Origin: Armatimonadota bacterium
GTDB lineage: Bacteria; Armatimonadota; Armatimonadia; Armatimonadales; Armatimonadaceae
Direction of reading: 5' to 3'
Assembly (NCBI GenBank): GCA_014381035.1
Contig: JACMIS010000774.1
Span: 1 to 28,098, forward strand
Length of the DNA stretch: 28,098 bases
Translations under genes and position numbers: made by a program
Part shown: one piece after another, positions 7,321 through 13,713 of the stretch
Layout: every line of letters starts with the position of its first letter
How positions within the stretch are numbered: position 1 is the first letter of the stretch
The notes under the pieces: generated by a model
The model's input: the letters and a program-made list of their open reading frames with translations, nothing else
The model's database searches: none
Told to the model about the DNA's origin: nothing

Positions 7321-8286
7321 TTATGCGTCACGCAGGTCCTGGAACAGGATCGTGGAAAGATACCGCTCGGCGTTCGAGGGGATGATAACGACGATCATCT
7401 TTCCGGCGTTCTCCGCTCGCTTGCCGATTTCGAGTGCGGCGTGAATAGCACCACCCGACGAAATCCCGACGGCGATTCCTTCCTCACGCATTACGCGGCG
7501 GGCAATCGCAACGGATTCGTCATTCGTCACCTGAAACACTTCGTCCACATGATCGGTCTCGAGAATGTCGGGGATAAAGCCCGCGCCGATCCCCTGAATT
7601 TTGTGCGGTCCCGGTTGCAAAGTTTCGTGGTTCTTGAACTGCGTGATCACGGGAGAATGGGTCGGTTCGACCCCGACCGTGGTGAACGACGGCTTGCGCG
7701 GCTTGATCACCTGAGCGACTCCGGTGATAGTGCCGCCGGTACCGATGCCTGCAACCATGATGTCCACTTTGCCGTCCGTGTCATTCCAGATCTCTTCCGC
7801 AGTCGTGTTTCGGTGAATCTCGGGGTTTGCCGGATTCTTGAACTGTTGCGGCATGAACGTGTTTTCCGGATCACGGGCGACAATCTCTTCGGCGGAAGCA
7901 ATCGCCCCCTTCATACCCTTGGGACCTTCGGTGAGCACCAATTCTGCGCCATAGCCTTTGAGGAGTAGCCGTCGCTCCATACTCATCGTTTCCGGCATAC
8001 AAAGAATCAACTTGTAACCTTTGGACGCACAGACGAATGCCAGCGCGATCCCGGTATTTCCCGAGGTCGGTTCGACAATCGTGGTCTTGCCGGGGGTGAT
8101 CAGTCCCGCTTTTTCAGCAGCATTGATCATGTTGACCCCGATGCGGTCTTTGACAGACAAGCCCGGATTCAAGTATTCCAGTTTCAGTACTATATCAGCG
8201 ACCACGCCCTCCGCTTTCGGGATGCGGTTCAGTCGCACGAGCGGCGTGTTGCCGATCAATTCCGTCGGGTTATTAAAAATTCGCAT
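7321..8286 (-). CDS. cysK: Cysteine synthase A (O-acetylserine sulfhydrylase)
   Basis: This PLP enzyme makes cysteine from O-acetylserine and sulfide. At 321 residues it is slightly longer than the usual ~310. Key motifs are present: [10 protein letters not shown] at the N-terminus, NPGLSVKDR with the PLP lysine Lys46, PTSGNTG (residues 73-79) that binds the substrate carboxylate, [10 protein letters not shown] that binds the PLP phosphate, and GISSGGA near the C-terminus. The start is ATG 8286 with AGGAG 7 bases upstream; that ribosome site overlaps the stop codon of the rrf2-type regulator, only 8 bases away, so the two form one operon. CysM-type enzymes and cystathionine beta-synthases share the fold, but the motif set and length favour CysK. 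Confidence 0.93.
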   Translation of the reverse strand: MRIFNNPTELIGNTPLVRLNRIPKAEGVVADIVLKLEYLNPGLSVKDRIGVNMINAAEKAGLITPGKTTIVEPTSGNTGIALAFVCASKGYKLILCMPETMSMERRLLLKGYGAELVLTEGPKGMKGAIASAEEIVARDPENTFMPQQFKNPANPEIHRNTTAEEIWNDTDGKVDIMVAGIGTGGTITGVAQVIKPRKPSFTTVGVEPTHSPVITQFKNHETLQPGPHKIQGIGAGFIPDILETDHVDEVFQVTNDESVAIARRVMREEGIAVGISSGGAIHAALEIGKRAENAGKMIVVIIPSNAERYLSTILFQDLRDA

Positions 8287-8294
8287 TATTTCTC

Positions 8295-8750
8295 CTAAAT
8301 GTGCATCATAAAGCCGACGTCGCCCGCATGATGGCTCCGTCGTTCCAGTAGATCTTGCACCGTGGTTTCGTCACAAACGCCGCGCAGGGCGGCACGAACA
8401 GTGGACCAGAAATGGCGCACGACGATGGTTTCGGGGAGTTCCGCGATAGCGCGGTCCTCCCCCTCACCCGTGACCAACTCCGTCGGTACGAGGGGACCGG
8501 ATAAAGCGCGAAGCACTTGCCCTACCGTGATTCGGTCGGCAGATGCGGCGAGCGCGTAACCGCCGCCGGCACCGCGCGTCGAGCGCACGACTTCGGCACG
8601 TCGGAGCGACGCCAGAAGTTGCTCTAGAAACTGCTCTGGAATATGTTGCCTTGTTGCTATCTCACGGGTTTGCACCGGTCCGCCCCCGCTGTGCACCGCA
8701 AGGTCAAGCACCGCCCGCATCCCATAGTCTTCTTTCGCCGTGAAATTCAA
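8295..8750 (-). CDS. Rrf2-family regulator, probably CymR-like (cysteine metabolism)
   Basis: The 151-residue protein has the Rrf2 winged-helix region ([20 protein letters not shown], then [19 protein letters not shown] and [11 protein letters not shown]). The three cysteines that hold the Fe-S cluster in IscR are absent; only one Cys is present, near residue 126. This points to a CymR-like cysteine regulator and not to IscR. It is the first gene of the operon with cysK. In Bacillus, CymR forms a complex with CysK, so the arrangement suggests that regulator and partner are made together (inference). The start is TTG at 8750: AGGAG precedes it by 5 bases and the next in-frame ATG would cut off the first helix. 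Confidence 0.88.
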   Translation of the reverse strand: MNFTAKEDYGMRAVLDLAVHSGGGPVQTREIATRQHIPEQFLEQLLASLRRAEVVRSTRGAGGGYALAASADRITVGQVLRALSGPLVPTELVTGEGEDRAIAELPETIVVRHFWSTVRAALRGVCDETTVQDLLERRSHHAGDVGFMMHI

Positions 8751-8807
8751 ACTTACTCCTCAGGTTCCCGCAATGGGTACTTAGCCTATCGAAAATGTAA
8801 TGTATGA

Positions 8808-8813
8808 ATTATA
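8808..8813 (-). promoter_or_regulatory. -10 box for the rrf2-cysK operon
   Basis: A perfect TATAAT on the minus strand lies 57 bases before the TTG start, in an AT-rich stretch (8790-8830). No recognisable -35 is found at 16-18 bases (the TTGAAA nearby is only 5 bases away), so activation or an operator in the AT-rich region is possible. Confidence 0.45.
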
Positions 8814-8874
8814 CCGCTTTTCAAGAAAAAAAGGGAAGGACGACACGTGGATCAAATTATTACTACCCGGCTCT

Positions 8875-8902
8875 TTCACGCCTTATCCAGTGGTGATATA
8901 AT
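8875..8902 (+). promoter_or_regulatory. Promoter of the tRNA(CAU) gene
   Basis: TTCACG (8875-8880), a 16-base spacer, then TATAAT (8897-8902), which also has the extended -10 TGA just before it. The mature tRNA starts 12 bases after the -10, as expected for a short 5' leader. Confidence 0.7.
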
Positions 8903-8913
8903 CGCATTCGCTG

Positions 8914-8986
<73 letters not shown>

Positions 8987-9015
8987 TATTAGGTTCTTGG
9001 ATGATTGGGTTGTCG

Positions 9016-9059
9016 GGTGATTAGGTTTGTTAGGTAGTGAACTCAATCAACTAATCACC
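9016..9059. repeat. Inverted repeat after the tRNA, possible terminator
   Basis: GGTGATTAG (9016-9024) and CTAATCACC (9051-9059) form a perfect 9-bp stem with a 26-base loop. It ends 3 bases before the stop of the convergent HEAT gene. The surrounding stretch (8988-9050) is unusually T/G rich with echoes of GATTAG and GTTAGG. No T-run follows, so a terminator role is uncertain. Confidence 0.4.
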
Positions 9060-9062
9060 TCT

Positions 9063-9794
9063 TCACGGGAACCGCTCGCCTTTTTCCACACTCCTTAAAA
9101 AGGCGATGTACTCCCCGCGCAGCTCCTCATCGGTTTCGTTGAGCAGAGCGGCGCGGAGTAACTCGCTCGTCGGCTCCGTGGTCTCATCTGTCACCAACAT
9201 CCGAAGCGCAAGAAACGCTTGGCGGCGGACAATCGCTTCGCCATCCCCGAACGCTTCGCCGAGGGCGTCCCAATCCAGTTCATCGCCGAGTCCGGCACGC
9301 CCGTAGACACACCACACCCGAACCATCGCGGAATCGTCCGACTCCTGGCGTTCGCGTAGCGCGGCGGCGGCTTCCCTACCCTGCCCCACATCACCTAGCG
9401 ATTCGGCGGCATAGCAACGCACGACTTCATCGGAATCGTCCAGCAAACGTAGCAGGATATAGGTCACATCGGGATGGCGAATCCCGATCCAGCCGAGGGC
9501 TTCCGCGACGTTCGCGCGCACTAATTCGTCGGCGTGTGCTGCAAGATCAAGGAGCGGCATTACCGCTTCCCGTGCTCGCAGGATACCCAGCGTTTCCACC
9601 ACTTCGGCTAAAACGGCGTCGTCTTTCTCGGTTTTTAACCGCTCGATGAGCACCGGAATCGCCTTGGAGGATGGGAGTTTACGCACGGTTTGCGCGGCAA
9701 GGAGGCGGACTTCCGGGTCGGCGACTACGAGAGCCGCGAGTAGATGCGGGGTCGGGTCGGAATAAGGGTCTGTGAACGAAAAGGGACCACTCAT
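9063..9794 (-). CDS. HEAT-repeat protein
   Basis: The 243-residue protein is built almost wholly of HEAT-type helical pairs, about 30 residues each, from residue ~18 on. Recurrent units include PEVRLLAAQTVRKL, DDAVLAEVVETLGIL, DELVRANVAEALGWI, DEVVRCYAAESLGDV and EAIVRRQAFLALRML. Such proteins act as protein-binding scaffolds or, in the EZ-HEAT/PBS-lyase subgroup, as lyase-like proteins for bilin chromophores; nothing here shows catalysis. There is no signal peptide. I choose ATG 9794, whose ATGA overlaps the stop of the upstream isomerase-like gene, a sign of translational coupling; an in-frame GTG at 9806 would add four residues. No strong ribosome site is visible. Function is unknown; joint expression with the TIM-barrel enzyme is the only clue. 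Confidence 0.8.
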   Translation of the reverse strand: MSGPFSFTDPYSDPTPHLLAALVVADPEVRLLAAQTVRKLPSSKAIPVLIERLKTEKDDAVLAEVVETLGILRAREAVMPLLDLAAHADELVRANVAEALGWIGIRHPDVTYILLRLLDDSDEVVRCYAAESLGDVGQGREAAAALRERQESDDSAMVRVWCVYGRAGLGDELDWDALGEAFGDGEAIVRRQAFLALRMLVTDETTEPTSELLRAALLNETDEELRGEYIAFLRSVEKGERFP

Positions 9795-10564
9795 ACCGTG
9801 CGCCACAATTCCCGGACTTTATTAGCGGAATAACGGATCAACTCCCCGTCTCCGTAAAATATTTCCAGTGTGATCGTGTCGTCGTATCCCGAGGCTTTCA
9901 AAAGACGCAATTCTCGCTTCCAGTCAATCTTGCCCGCGCCGATAGCGAGATGATCGTCGCTCTTGCCCTTGTTATCGGACAGGTGGACATGACATAACCG
10001 ATCCGCATGACGCGACAGAAGGTCTGCCGTGTGCGATTTACGTCCCGTCGTAGCGATGTTGGCGTGACCGATGTCGAGATGTAGTCCCAACCCCGGCACG
10101 GCGTCGAATATAGGCGCGAGGGATTCGGCGGAATCCCCCTCCACATTCTCAACCATGAGACGGATTTTCCGTGGGGTGGCGATGGCAACAAGACTCTCTA
10201 TCGCCGCGATATTTCGACCGTTGATATAATCGGGTCCGTAGCCCGGAACCCGGCAGTCCAGATGCAGGTTCATCCGATCCACGCCGATCTCGGCGAACAG
10301 GTTCAAACAATGAACCGCTTCCGCCACCGCGCCCGCTTGTACGGCATCGAACGCCGATCCGAACGGAAGGTAGTAGGCAGTGTGTCCGACCACTCCCAGA
10401 TTATGGTTTTCCAGCGCGGTCTTTATTCGCCGCGCATCGAGATCCGTGGCGCGACATGCGGGCGGTTCCAGCGTCAAATCCAGAAAATCGAATCCGAGTT
10501 CGGCAGCACGAGAAATCTCTTTGAGCGGGTCGCGAGCAGGGTTATTCATCAAGCCGAGGCGCAT
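9791..10564 (-). CDS. Sugar phosphate isomerase/epimerase family TIM-barrel protein (xylose isomerase-like)
   Basis: The 257-residue protein belongs to the AP-endonuclease-2/xylose-isomerase-like TIM-barrel superfamily. Metal-ligand positions are visible along the barrel: HLD (MNLHLDCR), the Glu of LMVENVEGDS, LHLDIGHANI with Asp and His, HVHLSDNKGKSDDH, and the final Glu in ITLEIFYGD. The LHLDIGHAN and VHLSDN segments are hallmarks of the IolE/Hyi/EndoIV group. The substrate cannot be told: members include myo-inosose dehydratases, hydroxypyruvate isomerases and ketose epimerases. The ATG at 10564 has no strong ribosome site. A TATACT box ends 10 bases before it, which would make the mRNA nearly leaderless. 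The 3' end overlaps the HEAT gene. Confidence 0.85.
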   Translation of the reverse strand: MRLGLMNNPARDPLKEISRAAELGFDFLDLTLEPPACRATDLDARRIKTALENHNLGVVGHTAYYLPFGSAFDAVQAGAVAEAVHCLNLFAEIGVDRMNLHLDCRVPGYGPDYINGRNIAAIESLVAIATPRKIRLMVENVEGDSAESLAPIFDAVPGLGLHLDIGHANIATTGRKSHTADLLSRHADRLCHVHLSDNKGKSDDHLAIGAGKIDWKRELRLLKASGYDDTITLEIFYGDGELIRYSANKVRELWRTV

Positions 10565-10574
10565 AACTGCTTAC

Positions 10575-10603
10575 AGTATACGGCGAAAGTCTAAGGGTGT
10601 CGC
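10575..10603 (-). promoter_or_regulatory. Candidate promoter for the isomerase-HEAT operon
   Basis: On the minus strand GCGACA (10598-10603) is followed after 17 bases by TATACT (10575-10580). The distance to the ATG (10 bases) predicts a 5' leader of only ~4 bases. Confidence 0.4.
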
Positions 10604-10629
10604 TGAACAATCGGCGCGGACAGGGTAAA

Positions 10630-11373
10630 ATGAGCGTAATAGCAATGAGAGAAAAATACCTGATTGAATCGAACGGGCAAGTCTACGGACCGGCGGACGT
10701 GGATCAACTCATCCAGTGGGTCGCCGAAGGGCGGGTCGTGTCCACGACGACGCTGATCAACGCGGAAACGTCGGAGCGGAAACTGGCGGGCGACCACGCT
10801 GAGTTACGGTCCTGGTTCGCCCCGACACCGCCGACCACACCGTCTACCGGAGCCACTGCGTACCAAACCCCGCCCCCACAAGGACGTGCCGGAGACTATC
10901 CCTCCCCTGGCGGCAGCGGAGTGGGTGGCTATCCTGGAGGATACGGGCAACAGCAAAGGCAACAACCGCCGCAACAGCCCTGGAGCGGGAGTTATCAGCA
11001 ACCGATTGCTCCGGGATACGGAGCGCAGATGTATGGAGACAGAAGTAACGACAGCGGCACCGGCGCGATGGCACGTCTCCCGGCGGAACTTCAGGGCGTG
11101 AACTTCGGAGCATTCGCCATCCCCATCTGGTGGGGTATTTTCAACCAGTCGTTCCTCGGGCTACTCGCATTCATCCCGTGTTTGAGCCCGATTGTATCCA
11201 TCGTGATGCTCTTCAAAGGGAACGAATGGGCATGGCAAAACCGGCGTTTTGAAAGTGTCGAGCATTTCCGGCAGGTACAGCGCGCCTGGCAAAACTGGGG
11301 GATTGCCGCCTTTATTCTGAACGTGATCTGGGGGATCGGCTGGCTTATTTCGGTGTTCGCGGGGAATAATTAG
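10630..11373 (+). CDS. GYF_2 (DUF4339) membrane protein with Pro/Gln/Gly-rich linker
   Basis: The 247-residue protein has three regions. Residues ~5-65 are a GYF_2/DUF4339 domain (EKYLIESNGQVYGPADVDQL, then IQWVAEGRV), a putative peptide-binding module. Residues ~66-145 are a low-complexity linker rich in Pro, Gly, Gln and Tyr. Residues ~150-247 form a membrane part with two hydrophobic segments (SFLGLLAFIPCLSPIVSIVM and WGIAAFILNVIWGIGWLISV) around a Trp-rich cytoplasmic-type loop (GNEWAWQNRRFESVEHFRQV). The start is ATG 10630 (AGGG 4 bases upstream); GTG 10597 and ATG 10645 are alternatives. The gene is divergent from the isomerase gene and has its own terminator. The function of the family is not known; a role as a membrane-anchored adaptor is inference. 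Confidence 0.8.
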   Translation: MSVIAMREKYLIESNGQVYGPADVDQLIQWVAEGRVVSTTTLINAETSERKLAGDHAELRSWFAPTPPTTPSTGATAYQTPPPQGRAGDYPSPGGSGVGGYPGGYGQQQRQQPPQQPWSGSYQQPIAPGYGAQMYGDRSNDSGTGAMARLPAELQGVNFGAFAIPIWWGIFNQSFLGLLAFIPCLSPIVSIVMLFKGNEWAWQNRRFESVEHFRQVQRAWQNWGIAAFILNVIWGIGWLISVFAGNN

Positions 11374-11382
11374 GCAGGTCAA

Positions 11383-11424
11383 GGGGCATGTCTCGTATTA
11401 ACAACTATCCGAGACATTCCCTTT
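11383..11424 (+). terminator. Hairpin terminator after the DUF4339 gene
   Basis: GGGGCATGTCTCG and CGAGACATTCCC pair with one mismatch (core ATGTCTCG 11388-11395 with CGAGACAT 11410-11417), followed by CTTTAT. It starts 10 bases after the stop codon. Confidence 0.65.
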
Positions 11425-11523
11425 ATCCAGCGCAGTCACGCACCGTTGCACTGAGATCGGATTCTTCGGGTGACGCACGGTGGGCGAACGACCGGTCCGG
11501 AAGCAGTTTTGCTGTCTGCGTCC

Positions 11524-11551
11524 TTCACGCCCGACTTTTTGCGGATACAAT
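11524..11551 (+). promoter_or_regulatory. Candidate promoter for the KaiC-like operon
   Basis: TTCACG (11524-11529), 16 bases, TACAAT (11546-11551). The -35 hexamer and spacing equal those of the tRNA promoter at 8875. A TTGACA at 11578 has no -10 at a proper distance. The rest of 11425-11657 holds nothing else that I can recognise. Confidence 0.3.
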
Positions 11552-11657
11552 GATGTGGAAAAGTTGCGACGCTCTCCTTGACAAGCAAGACCGCCACACT
11601 CCTCACCCACGAGACTATTATTTTAACACATGAACCAGCCCGCCCTCTGGAGGGGCG

Positions 11658-12116
11658 ATGCCGATGACGGAATCCGGGGAATCGGAATTACCCGTTGCGC
11701 AGAATCTGATCCGACTTCTGCACATTGATGAAACGTCAGAAAACTCCTCCGATGCATCGCAGACGGCAGAGCGTGTTTTCGAGGCGATGCGGGTCCGTCT
11801 GTCGACAGTACTGGGTGCGGGCGGTTACTCGACATTGCTGGCACGGTCCCTCGCGCTGACGCGACCTAAATTCCCGTGGCTCGTCGATGTTGTTTCGGAT
11901 AAACACGGATCCCTGGTGGGACGGCTCGGTGTCGTATCGCAAACAGCCCCCCCTTCGGAAATCGTGCGTGGCTTCACGGCGTTGTTCACCCGCTTTGGCG
12001 CACTCATGACCACCTTTGTCGGTGCCGACCTGACAAATCGCTTACTGGAATCGGTTTGGCAGGATCTGGAAGAAAACACCACGGATCTAGTGACTCGTGG
12101 AGAAAAGAATTTATGA
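11658..12116 (+). CDS. Conserved-looking small protein of unknown function, first gene of a KaiC-like operon
   Basis: I do not recognise a named family. The 152 residues have no signal peptide or membrane segment. After a polar, Ser/Glu-rich start (residues 1-45) comes a probably all-helical core with two notable stretches: GYSTLLARSLALTRPKFPWL (residues ~56-75) and FGALMTTFVGADLTNRLLES (~115-134). From memory, small proteins with a similar 'LLARA-L-..FPWL' plus 'TF-G--LT-RL' pattern occur next to signalling genes in other phyla, but I cannot verify this. GGAGGGG (11649-11655) serves either ATG 11658 or, with better spacing, ATG 11664. Its stop overlaps the start of the KaiC-like gene (ATGA), so equal expression and a physical partnership with that ATPase are plausible. 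Confidence 0.7.
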   Translation: MPMTESGESELPVAQNLIRLLHIDETSENSSDASQTAERVFEAMRVRLSTVLGAGGYSTLLARSLALTRPKFPWLVDVVSDKHGSLVGRLGVVSQTAPPSEIVRGFTALFTRFGALMTTFVGADLTNRLLESVWQDLEENTTDLVTRGEKNL

Positions 12117-13618
12117 AAAACGAGACAAGCAAAGTGCGTATCAGGCAACTGTCTACGGGCGTGCCGGGTTTCGACACGGTCTTGGGCGGTGGCTTGCCGG
12201 AGTATTCATTCAATGTCATCGCGGGCGCACCGGGTTCGGGGAAAACCACGCTCTCGCAACAGATCTTGTTCGCCAACGCGACCCCGGAAGCACCCGCGAT
12301 CTTCTTCACCGTACTAGGCGAACCGTCGCTCAAAGTACTCCGCTATCAGCAACAGTACGACTTTTTCGACAGTGCCAAAGTAGGCGGCGCGATACGCTTC
12401 GTGAACCTGAGCATGGAAGTAATGGATCAGGATCTGGACGCGGTGTTGGAGCGCATCGTTCGCGAAGTGGAAAGCGTTACGCCGGGCATCGTCGTCGTGG
12501 ACTCGTTTCGCAACATTATCCGCAAAGCATCGTCCACAGAGCGATCCGAAGTGGAGATGCAAAACTTCGTGCAACGGCTCGCGTTATTTCTCACGAGTTG
12601 GGAGGCGACTACGTTCCTGGTCGGCGAGTATATGCTGGACGAAATGCGGAACAACGCCCTGTTCACCGTCGCCGATGGCTTATTCTGGTTGACGCAGAAT
12701 GTCGAGCGTAATGCGATGGAGCGCAAACTCCAGATCATGAAATTGCGCGGGCAGGAATCCATGTCCGGCTTGCATACGTTCCGTATTTCCTCACAAGGGA
12801 TTCGCATTTTCCCGCGTAATACGGGTTTCGCAACGAAGCAAGCGCGACCGTTTCCTATCCAGCGTATTTCCACCGGGATACCCGCTCTGGATGAGATGAT
12901 GGGCGGTGGGATCCCGTCGGGTGACTCCGTTCTGATCACCGGTGCCGCCGGGTCGGGGAAAAGCACGATCTGCACCCAATTTATTGCGGAAGGGGCGCGA
13001 CACGACGAAGCGGGTGTCATCGTCGTTTTCGAGGAACACCCGCAAGAATATATCGCACGGGCGATGGAAATCGGCTTCGACATGGAGGCGATGATGAAAG
13101 CAAACAAACTCAGGGTCATCTACCTGCGTCCGCTGGATCTGTCCGTGGATGAAACGCTGTTCGCGGTAAGCGAGGCGGTCAATGAGATCGGGGCGTCACG
13201 CGTCGTGATTGATTCGCTTTCCGGCTTCGAAATCGCCCTCGCGCCGGGTGCACGGAGCGACTTCCGAGAGTCGGTATACCGGATGGTTCTCGCGCTGACC
13301 GGCGTTGGTGTCACGGTGGTGAACACAGTGGAAATGTCAGCCATTTTGAATGACGTGCGACTCAGCACACATGAGATCTCCTTCCTGACCGACGATATTA
13401 TTTTGCAACGCTATGTCGAAATGGACGGCAAGTTGGAGAGGATAACCGCCGTCGTAAAAACGCGACATGGCAATCACAGCAAGGAACTGCGCCGCTACGA
13501 GGTCACGGAAAAGGGAATCGTCATCGGCGACGCACTGTATGATTACAATAACATTCTCACCGGGTTCCCCGAAAAAAAGGTTACCGAAGTCCCATTGAAC
13601 TCTGATTCCATCGGCTGA
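12113..13618 (+). CDS. KaiC-like double-domain RecA-fold ATPase (not a canonical clock KaiC)
   Basis: A 501-residue protein with two RecA/KaiC domains. Domain 1 (~10-240) has Walker A GAPGSGKTT (Lys44), Walker B IVVVDS, and GE (69-70) where KaiC CI has the catalytic Glu pair. Domain 2 (~248-490) has Walker A GAAGSGKST (Lys283), Glu307-Glu308 in VVFEEHP, and Walker B VVIDS. At the KaiC autophosphorylation site the protein reads STHEISFLTD: the Ser431-equivalent is kept (Ser423) but Thr432 is replaced by Phe424. The KaiC C-terminal KaiA-binding tail is absent, and no kaiA or kaiB is nearby. The start is ATG 12113 (overlapping the previous stop, GGAGA upstream), not the longer in-frame GTG/ATG further up. 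The partner genes (small protein, PP2C phosphatase) point to phospho-signalling. Confidence 0.9.
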   Translation: MKNETSKVRIRQLSTGVPGFDTVLGGGLPEYSFNVIAGAPGSGKTTLSQQILFANATPEAPAIFFTVLGEPSLKVLRYQQQYDFFDSAKVGGAIRFVNLSMEVMDQDLDAVLERIVREVESVTPGIVVVDSFRNIIRKASSTERSEVEMQNFVQRLALFLTSWEATTFLVGEYMLDEMRNNALFTVADGLFWLTQNVERNAMERKLQIMKLRGQESMSGLHTFRISSQGIRIFPRNTGFATKQARPFPIQRISTGIPALDEMMGGGIPSGDSVLITGAAGSGKSTICTQFIAEGARHDEAGVIVVFEEHPQEYIARAMEIGFDMEAMMKANKLRVIYLRPLDLSVDETLFAVSEAVNEIGASRVVIDSLSGFEIALAPGARSDFRESVYRMVLALTGVGVTVVNTVEMSAILNDVRLSTHEISFLTDDIILQRYVEMDGKLERITAVVKTRHGNHSKELRRYEVTEKGIVIGDALYDYNNILTGFPEKKVTEVPLNSDSIG

Positions 13619-13713
13619 AAGGTTGATTGCAAAGGCAAACATACAGGTACGAAAAATGTACCCTGCTGTATTATCGCGCTACCGGCATCGGGTCGAACCA
13701 AGAAGGGTCTTCT

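Noticed and set aside
7219..7968. A 249-codon open frame on the plus strand opposite cysK.
   Set aside because: It lies antisense to a gene with a full set of CysK motifs and crosses the terminator at 7270-7308; no protein family is recognised.
8988..9062. Possible tRNA-associated integration (attachment) site.
   Set aside because: No integrase, no repeat of the tRNA 3' end, and the neighbouring genes look native.
12097..12711. A 204-codon plus-strand frame inside the KaiC-like gene.
   Set aside because: It is out of frame with a well-supported two-domain ATPase, and its translation is Arg-rich and featureless.
12113..13618. A cyanobacterial-type circadian clock (kaiABC).
   Set aside because: No kaiA or kaiB is present, the phospho-site Thr432 is a Phe, and the KaiA-binding tail is missing.
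13627..13713. N-terminal extension of the phosphatase from TTG 13627.
   Set aside because: No ribosome site, and GTG 13714 has AGAAGGG at ideal spacing.
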